Positions 47,207-56,901 are shown, counted from the first letter of the stretch. The stretch is DNA of 64,000 nt from Bacillus sp. FJAT-29814 (GCF_001510715.1 NZ_LMTJ01000001.1:666471-730470), one strand, 5' to 3'. Notes: a model not told the origin generated them from the sequence alone. A program made the numbers and translations.

Positions 47207-48106
47207 ATGAAAAAATGGCTTACTTTAATCATTACAGCTTTAATGGTATTTTCATTGGCTGCCTGCGGCCAAGAAAAAGAAAAGGAAACAGCTGAAAAGA
47301 AAGATACAAAAACCGAAGAAGTTTTCAAAATTGGGGCAATTCCTGACCAAAATGCTGCCGAGCTTCAAAAAGGAATGGATGGCGTTGCAAAATATATAAG
47401 TGAAAAAACAGGTTTAAAAGTGGAGTTTGTTCCGTCTGTTGACTATGCAGCCTTGGTTACCGGCTTCCAGCGCGGTGAAATCCATATGGCTTGGTTTGGC
47501 GGATTGACTAGTGTACAAGCACGAAATTTGGTACCTGATGCAGAATCCATCGTCCAACGTCCGCGCGATGCTGAGTTCCAATCGGTGTTTATCACCCAAG
47601 CAGACTCAGGCATTAAGTCCTTAGAAGATTTAAAAGGCAAATCCTTTACTTTTGGAAGCGAAAGCTCCACATCAGGTCACTTGATGCCGCGTTACTTCTT
47701 ATCTGAAGCAGGTATCGATCCGAACAAAGATTTTAATGGCAAGCCTAATTTTTCCGGCTCACATGACACAACCTATAAATTAGTTGAATCAGGATCTTTC
47801 CAGGCAGGTGCATTGAATATTTCCGTTTGGGAAGCAGCTGTGAAAGAAGGAAAAGTCGATACCAATAAAGTAAAGGTTTTCTACACAACTCCTGATTATT
47901 ATGACTATAACTGGACAATCAATAGTAATGTTGAAGACGTGTTTGGCAAGGGCACGAAGGACAAGGTAAAAGACGTCCTCCTTTCCTTCAATGGCGAGCA
48001 GCAGGAAATCGTCGACCTGTTCCAAACAAATAAGTTTATTGAAACAAACAATAAAAACTACGGAAAAATTGAACAGGTTGCAAAGGAATTGAAGATTATT
48101 AAATAG
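47207..48106 (+). CDS. ABC transporter substrate-binding lipoprotein, PhnD-like
   Basis: 299 residues. Lipoprotein signal ending LAACG with lipidated Cys20, then the PhnD-type fold: FKIGAIPDQNAAELQKGM, MAWFGGLTSVQARNL, FTFGSESSTSGHLMPRYFL, SGSHDTTYKLVESG. The group of PhnD-like proteins with this pattern includes members annotated as putative selenate-binding; that and the nearby sel genes make a selenium oxyanion a candidate ligand, but phosphonate or phosphite cannot be excluded. AAGGAG lies 9 nt upstream. Confidence 0.85.
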   Translation: MKKWLTLIITALMVFSLAACGQEKEKETAEKKDTKTEEVFKIGAIPDQNAAELQKGMDGVAKYISEKTGLKVEFVPSVDYAALVTGFQRGEIHMAWFGGLTSVQARNLVPDAESIVQRPRDAEFQSVFITQADSGIKSLEDLKGKSFTFGSESSTSGHLMPRYFLSEAGIDPNKDFNGKPNFSGSHDTTYKLVESGSFQAGALNISVWEAAVKEGKVDTNKVKVFYTTPDYYDYNWTINSNVEDVFGKGTKDKVKDVLLSFNGEQQEIVDLFQTNKFIETNNKNYGKIEQVAKELKIIK

Positions 48107-48121
48107 TAGGTGGGGTCACCC

Positions 48122-48883
48122 ATGACATCGAAAAGCATGATTGACGTAAAAAATATATCGAAACATTTTGAGCGGAAGATAGCCCTATCTTCCCTTTCTT
48201 TTACCATTAAACAGGGCGAAATGGTCGCCCTGATTGGGCCAAGCGGCGCCGGCAAAACGACGCTGTTGAACACAATCGCAGGGCTTGTTCCGTTTGAAAG
48301 CGGTGAATTATTCATTGATGAGCGCCCCCTCTCTTCCTATAAAAAAGGAAAAGCGTTTGCCAAAAAAATCGGCGTTATCCGCCAGCAATTTGATTTAATT
48401 GGTCCCCTCGCGGTCATCCACAATGTTCTCGCCGGAAAATTAGTGGAATGGAGTACGGTAAAATCGTTACTCTCTTTACTTGTACCACAGGAGAAACAAA
48501 CGGCTTTGAAGGCTTTAGATCGGGTTGGGCTGGGCGATAAAGCGAATGAAATCACCTCCACTCTCTCCGGCGGGGAGCAGCAGCGTGTGGCAATGGCAAG
48601 GTTATTAGTGCAAAACCCGGAAATTATCTTGGCCGATGAACCGGTTGCCTCCCTTGACCCGGCAAGGGCCGATGATGTGTTGGCGATGCTGACAAAACTG
48701 GTTGCGGAAGAAAAGCAAACCTTAATTGCCAGCCTCCATTCTGTCGACTATGCCCGCAAATATTTTTCAAGAATCATTGCCTTGAAAAACGGGGAGCTCT
48801 TTTTCGATTTGCCGGCGGAAAAAGTCACAGATGAACTGCTTGAGGAGCTCTACCACCTTAAGGAGCAGTCGAAACATGAATAA
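48122..48883 (+). CDS. ABC transporter ATPase, PhnC-like
   Basis: 253 residues from the ATG after AGGTGGGG. Walker A GPSGAGKTT, signature LSGGEQQRVAMARLL, Walker B IILADEPVASLDP, H-loop ASLHSVDYA, all typical of phosphonate-type importers. It follows the binding protein by 15 bp. Confidence 0.9.
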   Translation: MTSKSMIDVKNISKHFERKIALSSLSFTIKQGEMVALIGPSGAGKTTLLNTIAGLVPFESGELFIDERPLSSYKKGKAFAKKIGVIRQQFDLIGPLAVIHNVLAGKLVEWSTVKSLLSLLVPQEKQTALKALDRVGLGDKANEITSTLSGGEQQRVAMARLLVQNPEIILADEPVASLDPARADDVLAMLTKLVAEEKQTLIASLHSVDYARKYFSRIIALKNGELFFDLPAEKVTDELLEELYHLKEQSKHE

Positions 48884-50516
48884 ACTGGCTTCTTCAATCA
48901 AACTGCATAAACGATTTCTGTTAAGTTTGCTGTTGGCAGCAGTGTTTGTGTGGAGTCTGTTTTCGGTTAAATGGAATTCCGACGAATTGGTTCATGCTGG
49001 CGGAATCCCAACGATGCTGCAAATTTTTGAAGGTTTGGTTCATCCGGATTTATCCCCTGACATTTTGTCGGCAGGACTGCAGGCTGCCTGGATTACCCTT
49101 GCTTATGCTGTTGCGGGAATTTCTCTTGCCATTATTTATGCATTTATCGTCGGTGTTCTCGCCTCAGGCACGTTAACCTCAAGCAGAACTTCAAGACTAG
49201 TTTCAAAGATATTTTTCAGAGGGATTTTGGGTTTTACTAGATCAATTCATGAACTGGTTTGGGCCTGGCTGTTTGTAGCCGCGATGGGCTTTTCACCCTA
49301 TGCCGCCATTTTTGCGCTGGCGATACCGTATGGCGGTATCCTTGGGAGAATCTTTGCCGATATGTTAAACGATGCCCCAACAGCACCGATTGACGCGTTA
49401 AAGTCGTCTGGGGCATCACGCCTGCAAACGTTGATTTATGGATATTTGCCGTTGGTATGGGCAGATTTGATCAGCTACACGATGTACCGCTTCGAATGTG
49501 CGATTCGTTCGTCAGCGATTATGAGCTTTGTCGGGCTAGGCGGACTAGGGTATCAAATTCAGCTTGCCTTGGCGGATTTGAAATACGACCAAGTTTGGAC
49601 ATATGTCTATTTCCTGATTGGATTGGTTGTGTTTGTCGATGGCTGGAGTCACTTGGTTCGGCGTGGTTTGAATGCTCGTGTGCGGCAGCGTGGCCTTGGT
49701 TCTGGTTGGAGCCATGTTTTGGGGGCACTTTTGCTGACTGCGGGTTCATGGATGTTCATTACCATTGGAGAAAAAGCAGATCTTGTCTCGTTGTTCTCAG
49801 AACGCAATCTTGAATTTGCCGGCAAGTTCTTCGGCGGCCTCATCGGTGTAAATGAACAAAATCCGGCCTTTTTGGATGCGGCTAAATGGGCTTCGGCCTT
49901 AGAGCTAACCTATGAAACATTGGAAATGAGCATTATGGCAATCGGGTTCTCCACGGTTGCGGCGTTTTTGACCGTGCTTCCGGCCGCAAGCAACATTGCC
50001 AACGGCAGCCTGACGGGGACTAGAAGGTGGTATAACTGGATACTGTATGGAATCGTCCGGATCATCTATATATTCTCCCGGTCTGTGCCGGAATTAGTAT
50101 GGGCGATGATGATTATCTTCATTTTTAAACCTGGGCTGCTGCCGGGGGCGATTGCCCTGGCACTCCATAACTTTGGGATTCTTGGGAAGTTGTGGGCCGA
50201 GGTGATTGAAGACATGGATCCACGGCCGATACGGAATCTAGCTTCAGCTGGTGCATCAAAAATTGAAACGTTCTTTTATGGCATTCTTCCCATTGTGATG
50301 CCGCGATTTCTCACCTATATTCTGTATCGCTGGGAAGTTATCATGAGAACCACGATTGTCGTTGGTTTTGTTGGCGCCGGCGGTTTGGGAATGGAATTTA
50401 AGCTGGCAATGAGCTATTTTCAATATACGGATATTACATTATTGATTCTTTGTTATATGATTCTCGTTATTATTGCCGACTTTGCATCAGAAAGCACGCG
50501 AAAAGCGGTGAAATAA
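48876..50516 (+). CDS. Fused double ABC permease, PhnE-like
   Basis: 546 residues from the ATG 10 nt after AAGGAG, overlapping the ATPase gene by 8 nt. Two PhnE-type permease domains lie head to tail, each with the EAA-type loop (AL KSSGASRLQTLIYGYLP and NLASAGASKIETFFYGILP). Usually these importers use a permease dimer or two genes; here one polypeptide supplies both halves. About 12 membrane helices in all. Confidence 0.88.
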   Translation: MNKLASSIKLHKRFLLSLLLAAVFVWSLFSVKWNSDELVHAGGIPTMLQIFEGLVHPDLSPDILSAGLQAAWITLAYAVAGISLAIIYAFIVGVLASGTLTSSRTSRLVSKIFFRGILGFTRSIHELVWAWLFVAAMGFSPYAAIFALAIPYGGILGRIFADMLNDAPTAPIDALKSSGASRLQTLIYGYLPLVWADLISYTMYRFECAIRSSAIMSFVGLGGLGYQIQLALADLKYDQVWTYVYFLIGLVVFVDGWSHLVRRGLNARVRQRGLGSGWSHVLGALLLTAGSWMFITIGEKADLVSLFSERNLEFAGKFFGGLIGVNEQNPAFLDAAKWASALELTYETLEMSIMAIGFSTVAAFLTVLPAASNIANGSLTGTRRWYNWILYGIVRIIYIFSRSVPELVWAMMIIFIFKPGLLPGAIALALHNFGILGKLWAEVIEDMDPRPIRNLASAGASKIETFFYGILPIVMPRFLTYILYRWEVIMRTTIVVGFVGAGGLGMEFKLAMSYFQYTDITLLILCYMILVIIADFASESTRKAVK

Positions 50517-50526
50517 CTTTTTACGG

Positions 50527-50561
50527 AACCCGGCCGCCAGGATACGATTGGCGGCCGGGTT
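50527..50561 (+). terminator. Terminator of the importer operon
   Basis: Perfect 12-bp GC-rich stem AACCCGGCCGCC / GGCGGCCGGGTT; only a short T-rich tail follows. Confidence 0.8.
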
Positions 50562-50641
50562 TATATTATTCAAAAAATTCCCATCTTCCTACTGATAATC
50601 AGTATAATAGAATCAAATAACAAAAACTGGTTGTGATATTC

Positions 50642-51316
50642 ATGTACAAAGTAATGATCATTGAAGATGATGCCAAAATTAGTTCTATCATTTCAGAATA
50701 TCTAACAAAATGGAAGTTTGAAGCCTACAGTACAACTGAGTTTGAAAATCTCGAAACTCAATTTCTCGCCATTAAGCCCCATCTGGTACTTTTGGATATC
50801 AACCTTCCAGTCTATGACGGCTTTTATTGGTGCGGGAAATTTCGCCAGCTTTCTAATGTGCCGATCATTTTTATTTCATCGCGCGACCAAAACATGGATA
50901 TTGTGATGGCGATGAACATGGGCGGAGATGATTTTATCCAAAAACCGTTCTCACTTGAGGTATTGCTTGCCAAAATGAATGCAATCTTAAGGAGGTCATA
51001 CACTTATCAGCAGGAAGATCAGGATTTCTTGGAGCATAAAGGGTTGATCCTCAACATCAGCAAAGCTACCATTTCTTATCATGACACAGAAATGGATTTA
51101 ACGAAAAACGAATTTCAAATCCTTTATCTATTGTTGAAAAAGAAAGAAACGATCATTTCCCGCGATGAATTGATGCAGGCTCTCTGGGAAAGCGAGAATT
51201 TTATCGACGATAATACGCTGACGGTGAATATTGCCCGCTTGCGGCGGAAATTAGAGGAACTGGGTCTTCCTGAGTTTATTGAAACGAAAAAAAGACAAGG
51301 ATATATCATCCCATGA
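50642..51316 (+). CDS. OmpR-type response regulator, BceR-like
   Basis: 224 residues. Receiver domain with acidic pocket IIEDDAK, phospho-acceptor Asp in LVLLDINLP, and Lys in QKPFSLEV; C-terminal winged helix (DLTKNEFQILYLL, ENFIDDNTLTVNIARLRRKL). It is paired with a short intramembrane-sensing kinase (4-nt overlap) and a BceAB-type transporter, the standard module for sensing bacitracin-like antibiotics. Confidence 0.88.
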   Translation: MYKVMIIEDDAKISSIISEYLTKWKFEAYSTTEFENLETQFLAIKPHLVLLDINLPVYDGFYWCGKFRQLSNVPIIFISSRDQNMDIVMAMNMGGDDFIQKPFSLEVLLAKMNAILRRSYTYQQEDQDFLEHKGLILNISKATISYHDTEMDLTKNEFQILYLLLKKKETIISRDELMQALWESENFIDDNTLTVNIARLRRKLEELGLPEFIETKKRQGYIIP

Positions 51317-52290
51317 CCTTTAAACACTATGCCGCGGACCAAAAATGGCAGCTGGTTACGTTCCTATTTGTGCTCATCTTTATTGCCATCTTAGTTAGTG
51401 TGGACCCAAAACTGACCGTTTCCGCCAGCAGTCTGATTTACTTGGTTTTCATTACAACAACGATATTTTCCTGCTTTTTCATTGGCGGTTATTTTTTCAA
51501 AAAAAATCAGCTCAAAAGTTGGGAGTCGTTCGAAGAGCTGCCTGTTGCCCTAACCCAGGAACAAGAAGTCTATTTGCAAGCCTTTAAAAAATGGCAAGAT
51601 CATTATCTAGAGGCGATCCAAGAACAGAACCAAACCGCCAAAGAGCAGCTTGAATTTATGACCCAGTGGTTCCATGAAATCAAAACACCAATTTCCGTCA
51701 GCCGCCTGCTGCTCGAAACGGAAGTCAGTTCAAACAGTTTAACAGAGGAAATCAATAAAATTGAAGGATATGTGGAGCAAGCGCTTTACTTCACCAGGCT
51801 CCATGAATTTAATAAAGATTATTTGATTCAGGAAATTGATTTGGACAAATTAATGAAAGAGATTGTTAAAACTGAAATGAAAAGCTTTATTGCGAAAAAA
51901 ATCAAACTTACCTTAAACCTTAATCCGGCAACGATTTTTAGCGATAAAAAAGGTTTAACCTATTTGATTCGCCAGCTGCTGTCCAACTCTTTGAAGTATA
52001 CGGGCGATCAAGGAGAAATTACCATTACGGTCAACCCTGAAGCACGAGAATTGCAGATTTGCGATACTGGTATCGGAATTCCGCCTGAGGACCTGCCCCG
52101 CGTGTTTGAACAAGGCTTTACCGGCAGAAACGGCAGAACCCACCAACGGTCAACCGGAATGGGACTTTATTTGGCGAAGAAAACGGCCGATAAATTAGGA
52201 CATAGTCTTTCTCTCTCGTCGACCCTAGGTAAAGGAACAACAGCGACGATCTATTTTCCGGACCGGAGCGAACAGCTACTTCAATTTTAA
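51313..52290 (+). CDS. Intramembrane-sensing histidine kinase, BceS-like
   Basis: 325 residues. Two membrane helices (about 15-33 and 39-58) with almost no outside loop, as in BceS kinases that sense through their transporter. H-box TQWFHEIKTPIS, N-box LSNSLKY, G1 CDTGIGIP, G2 GMGLYLAKK. It phosphorylates the overlapping response regulator. Confidence 0.88.
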   Translation: MTFKHYAADQKWQLVTFLFVLIFIAILVSVDPKLTVSASSLIYLVFITTTIFSCFFIGGYFFKKNQLKSWESFEELPVALTQEQEVYLQAFKKWQDHYLEAIQEQNQTAKEQLEFMTQWFHEIKTPISVSRLLLETEVSSNSLTEEINKIEGYVEQALYFTRLHEFNKDYLIQEIDLDKLMKEIVKTEMKSFIAKKIKLTLNLNPATIFSDKKGLTYLIRQLLSNSLKYTGDQGEITITVNPEARELQICDTGIGIPPEDLPRVFEQGFTGRNGRTHQRSTGMGLYLAKKTADKLGHSLSLSSTLGKGTTATIYFPDRSEQLLQF

Positions 52291-52321
52291 AAACCAAGCT
52301 CAGCATCATGAGCTTGGTTTT
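52290..52321. terminator. Shared terminator of bceS-like and bceB-like genes
   Basis: Perfect AAAACCAAGCTC / GAGCTTGGTTTT stem with an 8-nt loop between convergent genes. Confidence 0.9.
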
Positions 52322-54231
52322 ATTATTCTCAAATAACTGTAGTTGGTCAGAATAAAGTAGCTGGCATAAATCAAGAGATAAGCTGCCAAACAAACCGTAA
52401 ACGGAAAGAGCATCGAGATTTGGATAAATTCACCCATACAATAGCTAATCAAGGCACTATTGCAAAGAGCCAGCAGCAACGGAAGGGCAAAGACAAACCA
52501 CACCTGTCTTGCTACAGATTTCTTTACCTCTTTTTCCGGAATCCCGATTTTCCTGAGGATCTGATAACGTCCTTTGTCAGAGACGGCCTCCATCAACTGC
52601 TTAAAATAGATCATGCTCCCGGTGGCAGCCAAAAACACAAGTCCGAGAAAGCCGCCGATAAAAATCATCAGGCCATATGTTTCCATCCCGTAATGGTATT
52701 GTTCATAAAAGCTTGAATAGATCACACCATCATCACGCCCGGTCAGCGGATCGACGATTTCTGTTATTTCTCCATCCAGCTTGCTCAAGTCTTTCTCATT
52801 AGCAACTTTATAAATTTTCAATATTTCAGGTGTGATCTCTGTTTTTAATTCCTTATAAAGCTCCTCGTCGACTACAAGCGGAAAAAGCATATTTCCTTGG
52901 TTAAGAATGCTATAAGACTTATATTTGGAAATAGTCAATTCCCCGCCGCTGGGCAGTTTCACCTTTTTGCCAGTGAACGGATCGGATTTCACATCCATAT
53001 TGCCATCATAAAAGGCAATCGCTTCACCTCTTCCTAAATCAACCGACACATTCTTTCCTCTAAGCTTCATGAGCTGCTGAAAAGAGGATTCCGAAATCAA
53101 CATGTTCTGGAAGAATTCAGGAACCCGTGGAATTCCTGTCGCACCTGGCTTCATCGTCAAATATTCGAGCTGATAGGAATACGAAAGTTCATTGCCACCT
53201 TCTTGTTTCAGTAAGCTGTTTATCTCCGCTTCCGCCTTCTCATTCTTTAGATTAAACATATAAGAATATGGATTATTCAATTTGGAAATGTGATCCAAAT
53301 TAGAGTAAAACCCCAACGTCGTGGTACAAGCAAACAGCGTGACAGTGCTCAATAAAGAAATGACCGTCAAAATCAGCACATTACCCTTCAATCGGTATAA
53401 AAGGTTCGTGATGCTAAGCAGATTCTTCCCTGCTAAAAAAATCGGCGGGACCTTTCGTATTGCCTTTAAAAGGAAAGTCACAAGCGAATTCATAAATAAA
53501 TAGGAACCGATGATCAATGAGCCTGTTGCCGTTAAGATTCGCAGCCCGTCATTTTCAATAATTTCGAAACCATCAGGATTTAGAAACAATATATAAGCAG
53601 CCCCGATAAAGAGCACCGCCAAGATGCCGATGATCGGCGAGCCTTTCGCCAGCCTCTCGCCTTTTCTTTCGGCTTTAAACAGCTCCGACAAGGAAAAGCG
53701 GTAAATTAGCCTATAGCTGTGTATCGATGTGACCAGAATAATCATCGCGAATACAACGATTGTCTGCAAGAAAGCCATGCTTGAAAGGTTAAAGCTGACT
53801 TCAAGCGAAAAGCCCATTATTTTAAAAATAACCATCATAAACAGCTTCGAAAACAGGATTCCAAGACCAATTCCAATCATCAAGGCGATGGCTCCAATGA
53901 TGATATTTTCGTAAAATAGCAGGGTGCCAATCTTTTTCTTGTTCATTCCAAACAAGGCGTATAAACCAACTTCCTTTTTTCGAGTTCTCGTAAAAAAGGA
54001 ATTGGAATACCAGATGAAGATCGCCGCAAAAACAATAAGAATGACAGATCCCGCAAAAAAGGCTGATTCGATTTTTCCAAGTGTAACGGTATTATCATGC
54101 AATTGCTGATTATACTGAAGTGAAACAAAGGTAAAATAAATCGCAACGCTAATGACCATGGAATACAGGTAAAGCATGTATTGGCGGATGTTTTTGACAA
54201 TATTTTTCCTTGCCAAACTATATAACGTCAT
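52306..54231 (-). CDS. BceB-like ABC permease
   Basis: 641 residues from the ATG at 54229-54231 (MTLYSLARKNIVKNIRQYMLYLYS); the longer frame is not translated as it overlaps the ATPase gene. Ten membrane helices with a large external domain (about 310-520) between helices VII and VIII, the peptide-sensing loop of BceB proteins. Together with the ATPase it removes antimicrobial peptides from their lipid target and signals to the kinase. Confidence 0.88.
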   Translation of the reverse strand: MTLYSLARKNIVKNIRQYMLYLYSMVISVAIYFTFVSLQYNQQLHDNTVTLGKIESAFFAGSVILIVFAAIFIWYSNSFFTRTRKKEVGLYALFGMNKKKIGTLLFYENIIIGAIALMIGIGLGILFSKLFMMVIFKIMGFSLEVSFNLSSMAFLQTIVVFAMIILVTSIHSYRLIYRFSLSELFKAERKGERLAKGSPIIGILAVLFIGAAYILFLNPDGFEIIENDGLRILTATGSLIIGSYLFMNSLVTFLLKAIRKVPPIFLAGKNLLSITNLLYRLKGNVLILTVISLLSTVTLFACTTTLGFYSNLDHISKLNNPYSYMFNLKNEKAEAEINSLLKQEGGNELSYSYQLEYLTMKPGATGIPRVPEFFQNMLISESSFQQLMKLRGKNVSVDLGRGEAIAFYDGNMDVKSDPFTGKKVKLPSGGELTISKYKSYSILNQGNMLFPLVVDEELYKELKTEITPEILKIYKVANEKDLSKLDGEITEIVDPLTGRDDGVIYSSFYEQYHYGMETYGLMIFIGGFLGLVFLAATGSMIYFKQLMEAVSDKGRYQILRKIGIPEKEVKKSVARQVWFVFALPLLLALCNSALISYCMGEFIQISMLFPFTVCLAAYLLIYASYFILTNYSYLRIIKPSS

Positions 54232-54985
54232 ACTGTCCGCCCCCAATCGTCGAAAGGATATGAAGAATTTGCTGGAACAGCTGTTTCCTTGTCTGCTCGC
54301 CTCTGCGAATTTCTGTATACAGGCTGCCATCTTTAATGAATATGACCCGAGAACAGAAACTCGCCGCATAGGGGTCATGGGTTACCATCAAAATCGTCGC
54401 CTGCCGCTCCTGATTAAGTTTCGATAAGGTTTCCAAGAGCTGGAACGCCGATTTTGAATCCAGGGCCCCGGTTGGCTCATCCGCAAACAGGAGTCTTGGA
54501 TTGCTGGCAAGCGCCCGGCATACGGCTGTCCGTTGCTGCTGCCCACCCGATATTTCATATGGATATTTTTCAAGCATCGCTTCAATTCCAAACTGCCTGG
54601 CTAATTCCGTAACTCTTTGTTTGATTTGCTCTGCTGCCATGTTTGTGAACGCAAGTGGCAACATAATATTTTCCCCAACCGTTAAGGTATCCAAAAGATT
54701 ATAATCTTGAAAAATAAACCCCATCTTATCCCGTCTGAACTCGGTCAACTGTTTCTCTTTCATTTTGGTAAGATCGGTCCCGTCAAACTGAATCTTTCCT
54801 GCTGACGGGCTTTCGATTGTGGACAACACATTAAGCAATGTCGATTTCCCGGCACCGGATGGCCCCATCACTCCGACGAATTCCCCTTTCGCTATATTTA
54901 GGTCGATATCATGAAGTGCCTTAAATTGATTTCGTTTTCCGCCGAATACTTTACTGACTGATTTTGCCTCTAAAATCATTTCCAT
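54218..54985 (-). CDS. BceA-like ABC ATPase
   Basis: 255 residues from ATG 54983-54985, 8 nt after GGGG; three other in-frame ATGs lie just upstream. Walker A GPSGAGKST, signature ISGGQQQRTAVCRAL, Walker B LLFADEPTGALD, H-loop THDPYAAS. Overlaps the permease start by 14 nt. Operon order ATPase-permease, convergent to the regulator-kinase pair. Confidence 0.88.
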   Translation of the reverse strand: MEMILEAKSVSKVFGGKRNQFKALHDIDLNIAKGEFVGVMGPSGAGKSTLLNVLSTIESPSAGKIQFDGTDLTKMKEKQLTEFRRDKMGFIFQDYNLLDTLTVGENIMLPLAFTNMAAEQIKQRVTELARQFGIEAMLEKYPYEISGGQQQRTAVCRALASNPRLLFADEPTGALDSKSAFQLLETLSKLNQERQATILMVTHDPYAASFCSRVIFIKDGSLYTEIRRGEQTRKQLFQQILHILSTIGGGQYDVI

Positions 54986-55077
54986 TTGTTTCATCCCCAT
55001 TTCCATTTCTTGCTTAGTTTTATCATAGAAAACTAGAGGATGCTTTTCCATAATGAATCCTTACGTTTTTAACGTTT

Positions 55078-55099
55078 AACCTTACATTTTTGCAAGGTT
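55078..55099 (-). promoter_or_regulatory. Inverted repeat upstream of the bceAB-like genes, candidate response-regulator site
   Basis: AACCTT and AAGGTT arms separated by 10 nt, about 95 bp before the ATPase start. BceR-type regulators bind such spaced dyads upstream of bceAB, but the sequence was not compared with known sites. Confidence 0.4.
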
Positions 55100-55207
55100 G
55101 CCCATAGATTCATGAGTTTGTAGGTTGCATTATCCTGCCAGGCTAGGTGATAATTGTACATGGACTAAAAAATGAACTTATATGTAGTATTTAAGGAGTG
55201 AACATCC

Positions 55208-56365
55208 TTGCAGGCAAAATCTGCTTTACCTATTTTATTTGTAGTCATGTTTCTTGTTATGATCGGATTCGGAATTATCATCCCGGTGCTGCCCTTCTAT
55301 GCAGAGGAAATGGGGGCAAGTCCAACCGAACTCGGGCTGTTAATGGCCGTCTATTCCTTAATGCAGCTTATTTTCGCGCCGATGTGGGGCCGGTTGTCCG
55401 ATCGGATCGGCCGTAAACCGGTCATGATGATCGGAATTACCGGACTGGCGTTATCATTCTTTATCCAGGCCATTTCAACCCAACTATGGATGCTGTTTGC
55501 GGCCCGTATCATTGGCGGGATCCTGTCTTCAGCCAATATGCCGACTGCGATGGCCTATGTTGCTGACATCACCACCGAAGAAAATCGGGGCAAAGGTATG
55601 GGCATTGTCGGCGCTGCAGTTGGATTGGGGTTCGTATTCGGGCCGGCAGTCGGCGGGATTTTTTCAAAAAACAGCTTAAGTTTGCCATTTTATCTTGCGG
55701 GTATTTCTTCGCTGATAACGTTGATTCTTGTGGCGATCCTCTTGAAGGAATCAAAACAGGGCAAGGGCGAAGTTGCTGATGAAAGGCAATCCGTATGGAA
55801 AGCGTTCACCCCTGATGTGTCCGTGCTCTTTTTCGTCCAATTGTTTATCTCTTTATCCTTGTCCGGACTAGAAGCGACCTTTGCTTATTTTGCTGCCGAG
55901 AGAGCCGGTTTAGGGTCAACCCAGTTAGGGTACATCTTCATGATTATGGGGTTTGCAGGGGCGATGGTCCAAGGTGGCCTGGTTGGCCGCTGGACAAAGA
56001 AATACGGCGAAAGCGCCGTGATTCAAGGCGGCATGATTGTTTCGGCAATTGGGTTTGGCTTGATTTTACTCGTAAACAATTTCACGACCGCGGCGATTTA
56101 TCTAACGATATTCGGGATTGGCAATGGCGTCATTCGACCGAGCGTTTCGTCACTGTTGACCAAAATATCGACCTCTGGACACGGCAGTTCCACAGGTCTT
56201 TTATCATCGTTTGATTCATTAGGCCGGATTATCGGTCCGGTGCTTGGCGGGTGGCTATTTTCTATTACGATTGGACTTCCCTATATTTCCGGGGTGCTGC
56301 TCACCGTGGTCGCGTTCGTTCTCTTCCTTGGGTTTCGTGCCAAGGCAAAACAAACCAACTTTTAA
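55208..56365 (+). CDS. MFS multidrug exporter (Bmr/NorA-like)
   Basis: 385 residues from a TTG start 11 nt after AAGGAG. Twelve membrane helices; motif A GRLSDRIGRKPVM and motif C AVGLGFVFGPAVGG mark a 12-helix drug:H+ antiporter. Substrates unknown. It is divergent from the bceAB-like genes. Confidence 0.85.
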   Translation: MQAKSALPILFVVMFLVMIGFGIIIPVLPFYAEEMGASPTELGLLMAVYSLMQLIFAPMWGRLSDRIGRKPVMMIGITGLALSFFIQAISTQLWMLFAARIIGGILSSANMPTAMAYVADITTEENRGKGMGIVGAAVGLGFVFGPAVGGIFSKNSLSLPFYLAGISSLITLILVAILLKESKQGKGEVADERQSVWKAFTPDVSVLFFVQLFISLSLSGLEATFAYFAAERAGLGSTQLGYIFMIMGFAGAMVQGGLVGRWTKKYGESAVIQGGMIVSAIGFGLILLVNNFTTAAIYLTIFGIGNGVIRPSVSSLLTKISTSGHGSSTGLLSSFDSLGRIIGPVLGGWLFSITIGLPYISGVLLTVVAFVLFLGFRAKAKQTNF

Positions 56366-56441
56366 ACGTGGAAGTCATATGTTGCTTGGACATGCATAAA
56401 ATGGGTTACGAGGATTCATCCAAAAAGGAGCTATCGGACCC

Positions 56442-56759
56442 ATGAAATCAAAAAATATATTATATGCGTTTTGCCTGCTGTTAACCTTAGGATTACTGGC
56501 TTATCTGGAATCTCCTTTCTCATTTTTAAATTCGGACTTCGTTTTTATCGCCGATCAACCTGTAGCGGTGGAGCCTGTGGCGGTAGAACCCAAGGATGAG
56601 GGGCCCGAACTGATTGAAAAGCTTGTCAAACGGGAAAAAGTGGATGGGTATATTGTGGAAACCTATCAGGAATACGAGGTTTACAAAGACGAAAAAGGCA
56701 ATATTACTGAAGAAGTCCCAACATCGAAAGTGGAGACATTGCGATATTATAATTATTAA
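56442..56759 (+). CDS. Membrane-anchored small protein with PVAVEP repeat
   Basis: 105 residues after AAAGGAG. One N-terminal helix (about 5-22), a short external linker with PVAVEPVAVEP, then a charged domain (residues about 55-105, many Glu/Lys, ending LRYYNY). No family recognised. Confidence 0.6.
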   Translation: MKSKNILYAFCLLLTLGLLAYLESPFSFLNSDFVFIADQPVAVEPVAVEPKDEGPELIEKLVKREKVDGYIVETYQEYEVYKDEKGNITEEVPTSKVETLRYYNY

Positions 56760-56763
56760 TGAA

Positions 56764-56861
56764 ACTCGTCGATTGGCGAGTCCGTAAGGACGAAGACAGA
56801 GGCGTAGTTGAATTTATGCGTTAAGAAATTATAAAATTTGGGACAATTTTATAATTTCTTA
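56764..56861. other. Structured element ending in a 17-bp perfect palindrome
   Basis: Stem ACTCG/CGAGT, a GTCC-GTAA-GGAC tetraloop hairpin, a GCGTA/TATGC hairpin, then at 56822-56861 a perfect 17-bp inverted repeat (arm TAAGAAATTATAAAATT) around a 6-nt loop. The AT-rich palindrome lacks a T-run. It could be a small repeat element or a folded RNA; I cannot name it. Confidence 0.45.
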
Positions 56862-56874
56862 TTAGCCAAAAAAT

Positions 56875-56897
56875 AAAGACCGCCGAGTGCGGTCTTT
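56875..56897 (-). terminator. Terminator of the small hydrophilic gene
   Basis: Perfect AAAGACCGC / GCGGTCTTT stem with 5-nt loop, downstream of 56902-57042. Confidence 0.8.
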
Positions 56898-56901
56898 GTT
56901 T

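Noticed and set aside
56770..56812. Hammerhead-ribozyme-like string around GAGTCCGTAAGGACGAAG
   Set aside because: The stem II/loop looks alike, but the essential CUGANGA and GAAA core bases are changed (TTGGCGA and GAAG), so a working hammerhead is unlikely.
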